Virus record (IMG/VR): IMGVR_UViG_3300032156_000009
Location: 1 to 60,386 of that record
Strand: one strand, 5' to 3'
Length of the DNA: 60,386 bases
Source of the DNA: a virus
Under the pieces are notes generated by a model. The model was not told the origin of the DNA. It saw only the letters and a program-made list of their open reading frames with translations, and did not search any database. Of the stretch, positions 17,098 through 27,100 are shown piece by piece; position 1 is the stretch's first letter, and every line of letters begins with the position of its first letter. Position numbers and translations under genes: made by a program.

Positions 17098-18278
17098 GTC
17101 TATTCAATCAGTTATTTACCGCCTCTTATAATGGCGTGCCTTTCTTGGTTGACACGAGCGAAATGCAACAAGGTAGGAAAACTCATACATTTGAATATCC
17201 CAATAAGAAATATCGATATGTGGAGGATTTGGGGGAAAACTTAAAAACGTTTACCGTTAACGCCGTTGTTTCGGGTGGTGATGATTACTTAATTCGACGA
17301 GAAGCATTGATACTCGCTCTCCAAAGGAAAGGAATGGGTGTATTAACTCATCCATTTTACGGTTTGGTTTTTGTCACCGTCGTGAATTACACCGTTTCTG
17401 AAAGTATGACAAGCTTAGGCGAATGTATATTCAATATTACTTTTCTTGAAACGAGAGAGAATATTTTCCCTATCGCAGGTGAAGAATCGATTGCAAGTAT
17501 CGAAGGACTCATCAACGAAATAGCGCCATATCTTGAAGGACATGTCATTACTAATTTTTCTCTTAATTTTAAACACAATACAACGGATGCGGGTGCAAAA
17601 TGTACAGCACTTAATCAAGTTCTCACTCCTACACGCCCCGTATCAGTTGAAAATGATGTTTTGAATAATTTTTCTGTTCAAAATGAGTCTTTCAATGAAA
17701 ACAAATATACACTCTTGCAAGACAATACCAATTTATCGACAGCCATTCATAATTTAATCAATGCTTACAATGATTTAGGAACAAACGATAGTGATCAATA
17801 TAAACTGAATCAGTCGATTTATTATTTTGGGCAAATGGATATTCCTTTTTCTTTAACCACCGCCGAAAGAACAGAACGTTATAAAAATAGGGTTATTTTG
17901 AATTGCTTCATCAATGCATTGACGCTGATGAATCTTTATTCAAGTGCTATTCAGATTGATTATCTAGATGATCAAGAGATCTTGTCAGTAGAGAACGATC
18001 TCGAAATAAAATATCAATATTTAATTCTCAATAATAATTTTGATACGGATGTGCTCACGCGATTAGCAAAAATTAGAAATTCGGTTAAGAAATATTTTAA
18101 TTCTATTCAAGTGAACGTGAGCAAAGTGATACAAGTCACTGTTCCTAAAACTCCTTTGTCTGTTCTGCTCTATCGTTATTATGCCAATTTTGATAACGAA
18201 AATGAGATTATATCTTTGAATAATATAACGCAAATGATTGATATACATGGACAAATTAATATTTTAACCGAGAGTTAA
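17094..18278 (+). CDS. Baseplate/tail protein, Mu gpN (DNA circularisation) family
   Basis: 394 residues. The N-terminal domain (SYNGVPFLVDTSEMQQGRK, then LGENLKTFTVNAVVSGGDDY) is the DNA-circulation N-terminal family found in Mu gpN. The family name is historic; the protein is a baseplate component linking tube and hub. It is found between tape measure and gpP, the Mu order. Confidence 0.82.
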   Translation: MSLFNQLFTASYNGVPFLVDTSEMQQGRKTHTFEYPNKKYRYVEDLGENLKTFTVNAVVSGGDDYLIRREALILALQRKGMGVLTHPFYGLVFVTVVNYTVSESMTSLGECIFNITFLETRENIFPIAGEESIASIEGLINEIAPYLEGHVITNFSLNFKHNTTDAGAKCTALNQVLTPTRPVSVENDVLNNFSVQNESFNENKYTLLQDNTNLSTAIHNLINAYNDLGTNDSDQYKLNQSIYYFGQMDIPFSLTTAERTERYKNRVILNCFINALTLMNLYSSAIQIDYLDDQEILSVENDLEIKYQYLILNNNFDTDVLTRLAKIRNSVKKYFNSIQVNVSKVIQVTVPKTPLSVLLYRYYANFDNENEIISLNNITQMIDIHGQINILTES

Positions 18279-19463
18279 ATGAGCGAAATGCTTTTAGAAA
18301 TCAATGGGATTCCTTATGGGGGCTTTACAGAAGCCAACGCAGAAATCTCTATGATTGATATGAGTGGATCATTTACATTTTCAATATCAGCGCTTTCTAA
18401 TTTAACTAAGTTCCCTATTCTGATAGGGGATGCTTGCCGAGTATTGATCAATAATCAACCAATCATTACGGGTTGGGTCGAAAAAATCAATGTGAATTAT
18501 GATAGCGCCAATCATACTATTTCCATTAGTGGTCGTGATAAAACGTGTGATGTGATTGATAGTACGCTTGGCGAGAGCAGTTTGTCGTTTAACTCTTCCA
18601 TTAGTCTTATCGATCTCACCAAACGAGTTTTAGCCTATTTGGGCATTACTGATATTAAAGTTTCAAGTACGGTTGATATTCCCATTTTTAATGTAACTGA
18701 AATCGGTAACATTAGTATTGAGACGGGCGAAAGCGCTTTTGAGTTCATTGAGAAATATGCTCAACAGCGTCAAGTACTCCCAACGACCGATGGGAGTGGT
18801 AATATCGTTTTCACCCGTACGGGAAGCACTGTTTTAAAAACTATTTTAACGTCAAGCCCAAGTGCTAAAAGTACCATTTTAAGTGCATCAGTTGATTATG
18901 ATTATACCAAGAGATTCTATAAATATGTTTTGAGTACTCAAATGAATTCAATCAATTTGAGTGTTATTACAGATACAGAACACCCCAATGCTGAAAAACA
19001 AACCAGTGTTGTTTCAACTGCTTATGATCAGGGATCGGGGAGTTTACCCCCAACAAGAAAGACAAGAACCTATAATCTGATTCAGAGTGAAAGCTCCTAT
19101 AATAATTTGAAATATCTACAGGATAGAGCGTGGTACGAATCAAACTTTAGACGTTCAAGGAGCTTTATCTATAAAGCGATGGTGCAGGGATTTTCACCTG
19201 TTAATGATCCCACATTGATTTGGCGCCCGAATTATATGATTAACGTACAAGACGCCTATTGCAATATCGATTCAATTTTATTGATTAATTCAGTGAAGTT
19301 TAGTTATTCGGTGGACGGGGGTAGCACCACTGTTTTGGAGTTGATTGATCGCGACAGTTATACCATTGATGTTTTGTTGGGAATTAAATACAAAAACAAA
19401 TATAAGCAATCCAATCAGGGTAATAGTTTGATTACTGACATTAAACCATATCAGCATAAGTAA
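18279..19463 (+). CDS. Baseplate hub protein, Mu gpP (gp44)-like
   Basis: 394 residues starting directly at the previous stop. EITGWVEKI-type hub signature is seen as ITGWVEKINVNYD followed by ISISGRDKTCDVIDSTL, and then KRVLAYLGI. This family resembles T4 gp27 and forms the trimeric hub on which the spike sits. Confidence 0.85.
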   Translation: MSEMLLEINGIPYGGFTEANAEISMIDMSGSFTFSISALSNLTKFPILIGDACRVLINNQPIITGWVEKINVNYDSANHTISISGRDKTCDVIDSTLGESSLSFNSSISLIDLTKRVLAYLGITDIKVSSTVDIPIFNVTEIGNISIETGESAFEFIEKYAQQRQVLPTTDGSGNIVFTRTGSTVLKTILTSSPSAKSTILSASVDYDYTKRFYKYVLSTQMNSINLSVITDTEHPNAEKQTSVVSTAYDQGSGSLPPTRKTRTYNLIQSESSYNNLKYLQDRAWYESNFRRSRSFIYKAMVQGFSPVNDPTLIWRPNYMINVQDAYCNIDSILLINSVKFSYSVDGGSTTVLELIDRDSYTIDVLLGIKYKNKYKQSNQGNSLITDIKPYQHK

Positions 19464-19472
19464 TTGTATTTT

Positions 19473-19964
19473 ATGAAAAATTTATTAACTAAATTATCGA
19501 ATTTGATCAAAAGAGCGGTCATCACTTTGACAAACGCTGATGATAAAGTGATATCCTATAATCAAGTAAAATATTTAGGAAAATCGGCCATTGTCGAAAA
19601 TGTCTATCCTTATGGCTTAAGCGCTAACGCACCTGTAGGCGGTATCTCGTTGTTATTCGTGGTTGGAAACAATGAAGGGAATTTAGCGGCTATTCCCTAT
19701 TGCCAATCTGAGCGATTAAAGAATAAAAATCCAGGGGAAGTAACAGTAGGAAGCCCTCTTACAGGTAGTTACATAAAATTTTTAGCGGACGGTGATATCG
19801 TGATTCATTCCGTGAAAAATGTCACTATCGAATGTGCGACTTTGAATGTGACAGGTAAAACAAATTTAGGATCAGGTGGTGCGGCTATTGCAAGAGTGGG
19901 GGATACAGTTGATTTGGGTTCTGGTCTTATTCTTACAGGAAGTACAAACAATACGAGTAATTAA
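19473..19964 (+). CDS. Baseplate spike/assembly protein, Mu gp45-like
   Basis: 163 residues from the ATG at 19473. The N-terminal OB-like part (NLIKRAVITLTNADDKVI) and the middle GDIVIHSVKNVTIECATLNV, a triple-stranded beta-helix pattern, fit Mu gp45, the membrane-piercing central spike. The end (GGAAIARVGDTVDLGSG) resembles the tip repeats. Metal-binding His residues typical of some spike tips are not obvious. Confidence 0.8.
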   Translation: MKNLLTKLSNLIKRAVITLTNADDKVISYNQVKYLGKSAIVENVYPYGLSANAPVGGISLLFVVGNNEGNLAAIPYCQSERLKNKNPGEVTVGSPLTGSYIKFLADGDIVIHSVKNVTIECATLNVTGKTNLGSGGAAIARVGDTVDLGSGLILTGSTNNTSN

Positions 19965-19965
19965 T

Positions 19966-20403
19966 ATGGCAGATATAGCATTAACAAAAATAAATTCTTA
20001 TTATGATTTTTCTATTGAAAATGGCGATTTTGCTCTTACTCAAGGAATGGACACCGCATTATTGATGTCCATTTTTTGCGAGAAACGAGCCGATATTAGC
20101 GAAATGCCTTTTGCTGAAACACGTCGAGGATGGTGGGGTAATACCGTTTTAGATACGGAGAATTACGAAATCGGCTCTAAACTTTGGTTGCTCGAACAGG
20201 CGCGTCGAGATTTGACTTCACTTTCTCTTGCTAAAACTTATGCACAAGATTGTCTGCAATGGCTCATTGAAGACAGTTTGGCTAAAGAAATTCAAACAGA
20301 TTCCGCTTTTAGTGAAAATGGAATTGATATCGATATAAATATCGTCACAAGTAGCAATAAAATAGTAAGCAAAGCTTATAATCTGTGGAATAATACAGCT
20401 TAG
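19966..20403 (+). CDS. Baseplate wedge protein, Mu gp46-like
   Basis: 145 residues from the ATG at 19966, one base after the previous stop. GDFALTQGMDTALLMSIFCE followed by RGWWGNTVL is the gp46 family signature. It corresponds to a gp25-like wedge component. Confidence 0.85.
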   Translation: MADIALTKINSYYDFSIENGDFALTQGMDTALLMSIFCEKRADISEMPFAETRRGWWGNTVLDTENYEIGSKLWLLEQARRDLTSLSLAKTYAQDCLQWLIEDSLAKEIQTDSAFSENGIDIDINIVTSSNKIVSKAYNLWNNTA

Positions 20404-20431
20404 GGTGCTCTTGATAATATGATAAGATTAT

Positions 20432-21739
20432 ATGAGCATCATCTATCCAGAAAATCGAAAAGAAGTCTTTGACCGTGTCGCGACTGATATTCAGACTAAC
20501 CTTCCAGAAAGCGAACCATTCTTAAGAAATTCCTATATCGAATCTTTAGCGATTGCCTATGCTGGGGCTCTTTATGATGCTTATCAAGTCATAAAACAGC
20601 TTCAATTGAATTTATTGCCCGATACAGCCACAGGAGAATTTGCCGATCGATGGGCATCATATAAAGGGATCGTACGTAATCCCGCTTCTCAATCATCGGG
20701 TTTTATTACAGTGACAGGCAATCCAGGTACTCCTATTCCACTTGGGACTCTTTTCCAATCGGCAACCGGTGTTCAATATTACGCGAATCAAGCGACTAGT
20801 ATTCAGTCTATTTCCATTCAAACCTATTTAACGAGAAGTGGTTCATTAGTCACAGCAACAACGTCAAGCACACATCATTTAGCGAATGGAAATTCGGTGG
20901 TAATTAGTGGTGCCGTTCCTACTGATTATAATGGGACTAAAACGATTACAGTTACTGCTGCTGATCAATTCACTTTTACGATTGATACGACTCCAACAAG
21001 TCCAGCTATTGGTTATATCTTAACAACTGCCAGTTTTTCTAATTGTCCTGTTAATTCTCTTACATTTGGAACAACGACTAATTTAGTTGGTGGAAGTTCG
21101 CTTTCTTTGACTTCTATTATTTCCGGAGTGGATTCAACAGCTTATGTCCAATTCGGTGGTTTAACGGGTGGAACAGATTTAGAGAGTGATCAAAATTTCA
21201 GAAATCGATATCTCTATATTTATCAACATCCCGTTTCTTATTTTAATGTCGCTGAAATTGTTACAATCTGTCAAGAAGTGACTGGTGTCACACGAGTATT
21301 CGTTCAAGAAATTACGCCTGATGTTGGACAGGTTACTATTTATTTTATGCGTGATAATGATGTTTATCCCATTCCATCTCCTGCTGATGTAATCACTGTC
21401 AAAAACAAATTATTAGAAATAAAACCAGCTCATGTTGATCCTAATGATGTGATTGTAGCTGCTCCTACACCTAAGACTTTAAATTTTAAATTTGCCATTC
21501 TTAGCCCTGATACTTCATCCATGCGTGATGCTATTCAAAAAAGCTTAGAAGCATTTTTTAGTGAAGTCCCAGTCGTTGGTAAAATGTTATCAGAAAAAGC
21601 TTATAACTCTGCTATTTATTCCACTGTTGATCCTTCGACAGGTCAATTGCTCAATAATTTTACGTTAGCAGAACCTATTGGCAACAAGATACCTTTAGGC
21701 AATGAAATATATGTTTTAGGGACTATTACATGGCCTTAA
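20432..21739 (+). CDS. Baseplate J-like protein, Mu gp47
   Basis: 435 residues. The N-terminus and SGFITVTGNPGTPIPLGTLF match the Baseplate_J family, and the C-terminal half (QNFRNRYLYIYQHP, then VTRVFVQEITPDVGQVTIYF) is typical. Inserted at about residues 130-195 is a beta module (HHLANGNSVVISGAVP, YNG, FTFTID, SPAIG) also present twice in 12032-13117. It forms the baseplate wedge. Confidence 0.88.
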   Translation: MSIIYPENRKEVFDRVATDIQTNLPESEPFLRNSYIESLAIAYAGALYDAYQVIKQLQLNLLPDTATGEFADRWASYKGIVRNPASQSSGFITVTGNPGTPIPLGTLFQSATGVQYYANQATSIQSISIQTYLTRSGSLVTATTSSTHHLANGNSVVISGAVPTDYNGTKTITVTAADQFTFTIDTTPTSPAIGYILTTASFSNCPVNSLTFGTTTNLVGGSSLSLTSIISGVDSTAYVQFGGLTGGTDLESDQNFRNRYLYIYQHPVSYFNVAEIVTICQEVTGVTRVFVQEITPDVGQVTIYFMRDNDVYPIPSPADVITVKNKLLEIKPAHVDPNDVIVAAPTPKTLNFKFAILSPDTSSMRDAIQKSLEAFFSEVPVVGKMLSEKAYNSAIYSTVDPSTGQLLNNFTLAEPIGNKIPLGNEIYVLGTITWP

Positions 21740-22347
21740 TCAATGATTTTAAACAAAGAACGATCGTCGAAAATACTAATGGGTTAGTTGCTTATCTCCC
21801 TGATGGAAGGTTGTTTGCCGCAAAAAATATAGAAGGAACTAATTTGAGAAATCTCTATCAATCGTTTTCGGGCGAATATCAGCGATTACAAAATAAAATT
21901 TATGAATTAGCGATAGAAGATGATTTGGCCAATACCACAAATCTAATTAATGAATGGGAACATGCATTGCTGATTCCTGATACTTGTTTGACTAACAACA
22001 CAACTTTAGTTCAAAGACGAAAACAAATAGTGGCTAAATTTGCGTTGATGAATCTTGTAACGAAAACCGACTGGATCGCCTTAGCTAAGTTTTTTGGTTA
22101 TGACATTATTATAAGATCAGGAACTTCTGCTGATCTATTTACGATGACTTTCCCTATTAATTTTTCGGGTTCATCGAAAGCCGCTCGATTCACCATGATT
22201 ATTAAATTCATGGGACTATCTCAGCCTGCTAATGTTTTTACTTGTACATTCCCTATCATTTTTTCGAGTAGTGAAAATTTTCTTATTTGTTTATTCCATT
22301 ATCTCAAACCGGCGAATGTCAATTTGCTGTTTGAATGGGAATTATAA
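21730..22347 (+). CDS. Tail protein, Mu gp48 family (DUF2313)
   Basis: 205 residues overlapping gp47 by 10 nt. YLPDGRLFAAKNIEGTNLRN followed by IYELAIEDDLANTTNLINEW matches the gp48/DUF2313 family, which anchors side-tail fibres to the baseplate. The C-terminal part has two copies of an FTxTFPIxFS pattern. Confidence 0.82.
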   Translation: MALINDFKQRTIVENTNGLVAYLPDGRLFAAKNIEGTNLRNLYQSFSGEYQRLQNKIYELAIEDDLANTTNLINEWEHALLIPDTCLTNNTTLVQRRKQIVAKFALMNLVTKTDWIALAKFFGYDIIIRSGTSADLFTMTFPINFSGSSKAARFTMIIKFMGLSQPANVFTCTFPIIFSSSENFLICLFHYLKPANVNLLFEWEL

Positions 22348-22369
22348 TTTTTTATAGAGGTAATTTTGT

Positions 22370-23620
22370 ATGGAAAATGTTCCCGTAAAAGTCACTGGCG
22401 ATAATTTAACTGCGGTTGAATATAATACTGGATTACAAACAGAAGCCAAAAACGCAGTAACCAGTAGTGGACAGACGCTTTCAGGCGGTGATCTTTATCA
22501 ATTATCAAAATCCATGGCGATCTATACCGCTTCTGGCGATTTTTATGTTGATTCTGGTACGGTTAATAATTATGTATTATCAACAGTCGCTTCTATGCAA
22601 GCTCCTATTCAATACATTGATGGAATGAGCGTGCGATTTAGGGTTGCAAATACCAATACAGGAGCATCGCAAGTCAATGTCACTAGTCTTGGGCTGAAAG
22701 ATATATTAAGGAAAGATCGGGTTTCTCCTCTCAGTGCAGGTGACCTACCAATTAATCAACACGCCGTATTGATTTACCATTCGGATATCGATGCTTTCAC
22801 TTTGAGCGATACATTGGCAGAAGTCGTTATTCCAAATGAGATTTGGGGGCTAACGATGTCCAATGATGCTGGCGATCTTACTCATGATATCGCCATCTCA
22901 ACGGGTGGTGGAGTAGATAATTTCAACTCTTATCTGTTATTAAATACAGGGATCATCAAAAAAACGGATGCGAATTGGGCAGTAGGAACTAATGCGGGTG
23001 GTTTCCCAAGTGGTATAACTCTAACGGCTAATACTTGTTATCACGTTTTTCTTATTGGCAAAACAGATGGTACAACTGATGCGGGTTTTGATACGAGTTT
23101 AACAGCTACGAATCTACGTTCAGATGCAACTGGTTATACGAAATATCTTAGGGTTGGATCATTTTATACTGATGCTGCCGCAACGACTATCAGGGCATTT
23201 TATCATTTTGTTTATAACAATGGTCGCAGAGTATTTTTATGGAAGTCTCCTATTGTAGATGTAGCTGATACTAACCCAGGAATAAGTGCTGTTTTAAAAA
23301 CTCTTCATGTTCCGCTTGGAATCAATATTGGTGCTATGTTAAATGTTGCTTTAACTAGAACTGGTGGATCTGGTGTTGCGTCAGAAGTTTATGTGAGTTC
23401 TCCTAACGTGAATGATTTATCACCTGTTGATATGTATGTTTCACCAATAAGCCCTTTATATACTGTTTATACACCCGCTATTGCCACTGCCAATGAAACA
23501 AGTAGCTCATGCTATATCCCATCAATCATTACTAATACATCTGCGCAAATACGATATCGATTAATTGCTTCAGATGCTGGAATAGCCATTTATATAGCAA
23601 CAGTAGGCTGGGAAGAATAA
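22370..23620 (+). CDS. Tail fibre protein, 416 aa
   Basis: First gene after gp48, where Mu has its fibre gene. Residues ~85-150 (VRFRVANTNTGASQVNVTSL) are a repeated-type domain common in fibres. The rest is beta-rich with little charge. The C-terminal part (ANETSSSCYIPSII, then GWEE) is probably the distal domain. Receptor binding is inferred from position. Confidence 0.7.
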   Translation: MENVPVKVTGDNLTAVEYNTGLQTEAKNAVTSSGQTLSGGDLYQLSKSMAIYTASGDFYVDSGTVNNYVLSTVASMQAPIQYIDGMSVRFRVANTNTGASQVNVTSLGLKDILRKDRVSPLSAGDLPINQHAVLIYHSDIDAFTLSDTLAEVVIPNEIWGLTMSNDAGDLTHDIAISTGGGVDNFNSYLLLNTGIIKKTDANWAVGTNAGGFPSGITLTANTCYHVFLIGKTDGTTDAGFDTSLTATNLRSDATGYTKYLRVGSFYTDAAATTIRAFYHFVYNNGRRVFLWKSPIVDVADTNPGISAVLKTLHVPLGINIGAMLNVALTRTGGSGVASEVYVSSPNVNDLSPVDMYVSPISPLYTVYTPAIATANETSSSCYIPSIITNTSAQIRYRLIASDAGIAIYIATVGWEE

Positions 23621-23653
23621 TTTTAAATTAATAATTTTTAAGAGGAAAACATT

Positions 23654-23959
23654 ATGGCATTTACATTATTGAATGAAGTGGCCGTTGATACAACTCCTGC
23701 AGATTCTGCTTGTTATGTGTCAGACGGTTCAGCCAAAAATCTATTGATTGATGCAATTTCATTTGGAGGAGGTTCGGTCACGATAGAAGTAAAACGCGTG
23801 GGTGGTCAATGGGTAGTTCCAAAGCTGGCAGATGGAAGTTATGCCATATTTACAGCGGGAGCTGTGGAGAAAGTGGACTTTGTGGCTCAAGGCGATTTAG
23901 TTAGAGCAAAATTAACAGGATCCATTGGTGCTTCAAAAGTAAATGCCAAGTTGGGTTAA
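23654..23959 (+). CDS. Small tail-region protein, 101 aa
   Basis: A compact beta protein (SVTIEVKRVGGQWVVPKLAD). Small genes of this type occur between fibre genes and often encode fibre-tip or accessory virion proteins. It has a good AGAGGA ribosome binding site. Confidence 0.5.
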   Translation: MAFTLLNEVAVDTTPADSACYVSDGSAKNLLIDAISFGGGSVTIEVKRVGGQWVVPKLADGSYAIFTAGAVEKVDFVAQGDLVRAKLTGSIGASKVNAKLG

Positions 23960-23976
23960 TTTAGGAAGAAAATTCT

Positions 23977-24156
23977 ATGTCATTTTTAAGAAAACCTGTT
24001 CGCTCCATTATCAAAGATCCAGTCCGAACCATTATTGATGATGACAATGGAGGAACGCCTCCTCCACCCATTGGGGATTTTCTCTTATTAGAATCTGGTG
24101 ATTATCTTTTATTAGAAAGTGGTGACAAGATCATTTTGGATTCAACAATTAATTAA
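23977..24156 (+). CDS. Small repeat protein, 59 aa
   Basis: The product starts MSFLRKPVRSIIKDPVRTII and ends in tandem LLLESGDYLLLESGD repeats, a motif found in many virion proteins of diverse phages. A Pro stretch (TPPPPIG) separates the halves. The start has AGGAAG upstream. Its role is probably structural. Confidence 0.6.
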   Translation: MSFLRKPVRSIIKDPVRTIIDDDNGGTPPPPIGDFLLLESGDYLLLESGDKIILDSTIN

Positions 24157-24180
24157 AGAAAGAGGTTTGAAGAAATTTTT

Positions 24181-27100
24181 ATGGCTAATCAAAAAGAAAG
24201 TGCATTACCCTTATCGACTTCGTTTAATTCGAGCGATACGTTAACTGGTCTGCATGGGGGCATGAATTTCAATTTTAATGGAGCTTTAGTTAACTTTTTT
24301 CATCCTTATGGAGTGGGATTAGAAAATCTATTCGCAGGAAACTTTGCGGGTAATGCGGCGATTACAGGATCTTATAACGTTTGTATGGGAAATTTAAGCG
24401 GAGCCGCTTTAACCAGTGGTTCTAAAAACAATTCGCTTGGACAAATGACCCTTTCGTCAACCACTACGGGTGAAGGAAACCAGGCCATAGGAAACTTTTC
24501 ATTAACAAGTAACGTTTCAGGAAATTACAATTGTGCTCTAGGTGAATCATCTTTAGCGATCAATACTACTGGAAATTACAACTGTGCCACAGGATATGGA
24601 TCACTTTCCACCAGCAATGCTAGTGGAAACTGTGCCTATGGTTATAACTCTCTCAATAAAAATACAAGCGGAACCCCCAATTGTGCTTTTGGGACTCAAT
24701 CGCTTTTCAATAATACGAGCGGCGTAAATAATTGTGCATTTGGTGACAGTTCGCTTTATAGCGTTGCCGTTTCTTCAGGTAACTGCGCATTTGGATCAGC
24801 CTCTCTTAGAGCAAATACGGCTAATGACAATTCGGCTTTTGGATATTCATCACTGACTAATAACGTGGCTGCTGCTAATAGTGCCTTTGGAAGTGGTTCT
24901 CTATACACCAATACTTCGGGTGTTGGAAACAGTGGATTTGGTTATCAATCCTTATATAACAATAGCGTGGGGAATGGGAACTGTGGATTTGGATATAACA
25001 CCTTACGAAATAACGTGGGGAGTTATAACGATGCTGTAGGTTATAATGCCCTATATACCAATACATCAGGAAATAGCAACTGCGCATTTGGTCATCAATC
25101 ACTTTATTCCAATATTACGACAAGTGAAAACAATGCGTTTGGCTATCAATCCTTATACAATAATATTTCTAATGGAAGTCAAGCTTTTGGTTATCAGTCA
25201 TCCTATTCTAACACGACTGGTATAAACAGCGCCTTTGGTTATCAATCCTTATATTCAAATACCACAGGAACGTCCAACAGCGCCTTTGGTCAAGCATCCT
25301 TATATTCCAACACGGTAGGAAATTCCAACTGTAGCTTTGGTTATGGTTCGATGCTCCACAATATTGGTGGGAGTAGCAACAGTTCTTTTGGGCTTCGTTC
25401 TTTATCTGCAAATACCTCCGGAAATGAGAACTCGGCTTTTGGGTATGAGTCATTAGCGGCCATCACCACCGGCACACAGGGATGCGCATTTGGATTCCAA
25501 GCTCTTACAAGTAACACGGCTTCAGGAACAAGTGCTTTTGGCTATCAAGCTCTTTATTCTAACACCACCGGAGTAAACAACGCTTTTGGATTAAGTGCCC
25601 TTTATACCAATACCACAGGAACGTCCAACTGCGCATTTGGAAAGAGTTCTTTGGTCTACAATCTAAGCGGAAATTACAATAGCGCTTTTGGCCAAGAATC
25701 CTTATTAGCCAATTCGACTGGGTCAAATAATACAGCGATAGGCTATCAATCTCTTAATGCAAATACAGCCAGCAATAACAGCGCTTTTGGCTATCAATCT
25801 CTATTGGCCAATACAGCGGCTTCCAACAGCGCTTTTGGAAGTGGTTCTCTAAAAGCTAATACGAGTGGCGGTTTTAACAGCGCGTTTGGTTTTAATTCAC
25901 TTACAGCCAATATCACAGGCGGTTGGAATTGTGCTTTTGGCCATTCTTCCTTAGCGGCCAATACCACAGGGTTAGGCTGCAGTGCTTTTGGTTATCAAGC
26001 ATTAGCTCTAAGTAATGCCAATGCCAATAGTGCTTTTGGTATTCAAGCCCTTGCGACCAACGTAAGCGGTGTCAATAATAGTGCATTCGGTAATGCAGCA
26101 TTAGACATGAATACGGCTTCTTATAATGATGCGTTTGGAGCTGAAACCCTTGGCCAAAATACGACCGGGACAGGGAATGCAGCATTTGGAGGATCATCGC
26201 TCAGCGCTAATGTATCGGGAAACTATAACACAGCCTGTGGGGTAGGAGCTTTAGGTAACAGTACTTCCAATAATAATACCGCTGTTGGATATCAATGTTT
26301 AGTGCTAAATACCAGTGGAAATAATAATTCTGCATTAGGTTATTTAGCATTAGCGACTAATGTTACATCACATAATTGCAGCGCTTTTGGTTCTCAAGCT
26401 TTAACTTCAAATACAGGGGCTAGCAATACCGCCGTTGGAAGTAGTTCTCTAAAAGCAAATACGGGTGGTACGGGTAATACCGCATCGGGAGCAAGAGCAC
26501 TTTATTCCAATACAAGTGCTAATAGTAATAGCGCGTTTGGTTTTAATTCACTTTTTACCAATTCAACGGGCGAGAATAATTCAGCATTTGGTGCAAATGC
26601 TCTTTATACAAATGCGACCGTGAACGGAAGCAGTGCCTTCGGTTATGCTGCTCTTTACAATAGCGTTTCGGCCAATAACAGTGCTTTTGGATCGACCGCT
26701 CTTTTCAATAGCGTTTCGGCCAATAACAGTGCTTTTGGATCGTCCACTCTTTTTTCTAATACATCAGGTGTCAACGATGCATTTGGTTATTTAGCTCTTT
26801 ATAGCAATACGACAGGGACGAGAAACAGCGCATTCGGGAATGGTTCATTAATCACCAATGTTTCTGGAAATTATAACTGTGCGTTTGGTACGGATGTTTT
26901 ACGGTTAGCCACAGGTTCTGATAACGTCGGTATGGGTTACCAATCTCTTTATACCAATAGTAGTGGCGCTGGTAGTGTCGCGATTGGATGGAGAGCTCTT
27001 TATAGCAATACCACAGCTTCTTCTCATGTGGCTATTGGTAAAAATGCGTTATTTAGCAATACGACAGGCGGGGGTAATACCGCTGTTGGAGCTAATGCGC

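Noticed and set aside
24875-25453. Antisense open frames in the fibre gene
   Set aside because: They exist because the fibre repeats leave the reverse strand free of stops. No ribosome binding sites, and low-complexity products (His/Tyr/Arg-rich).
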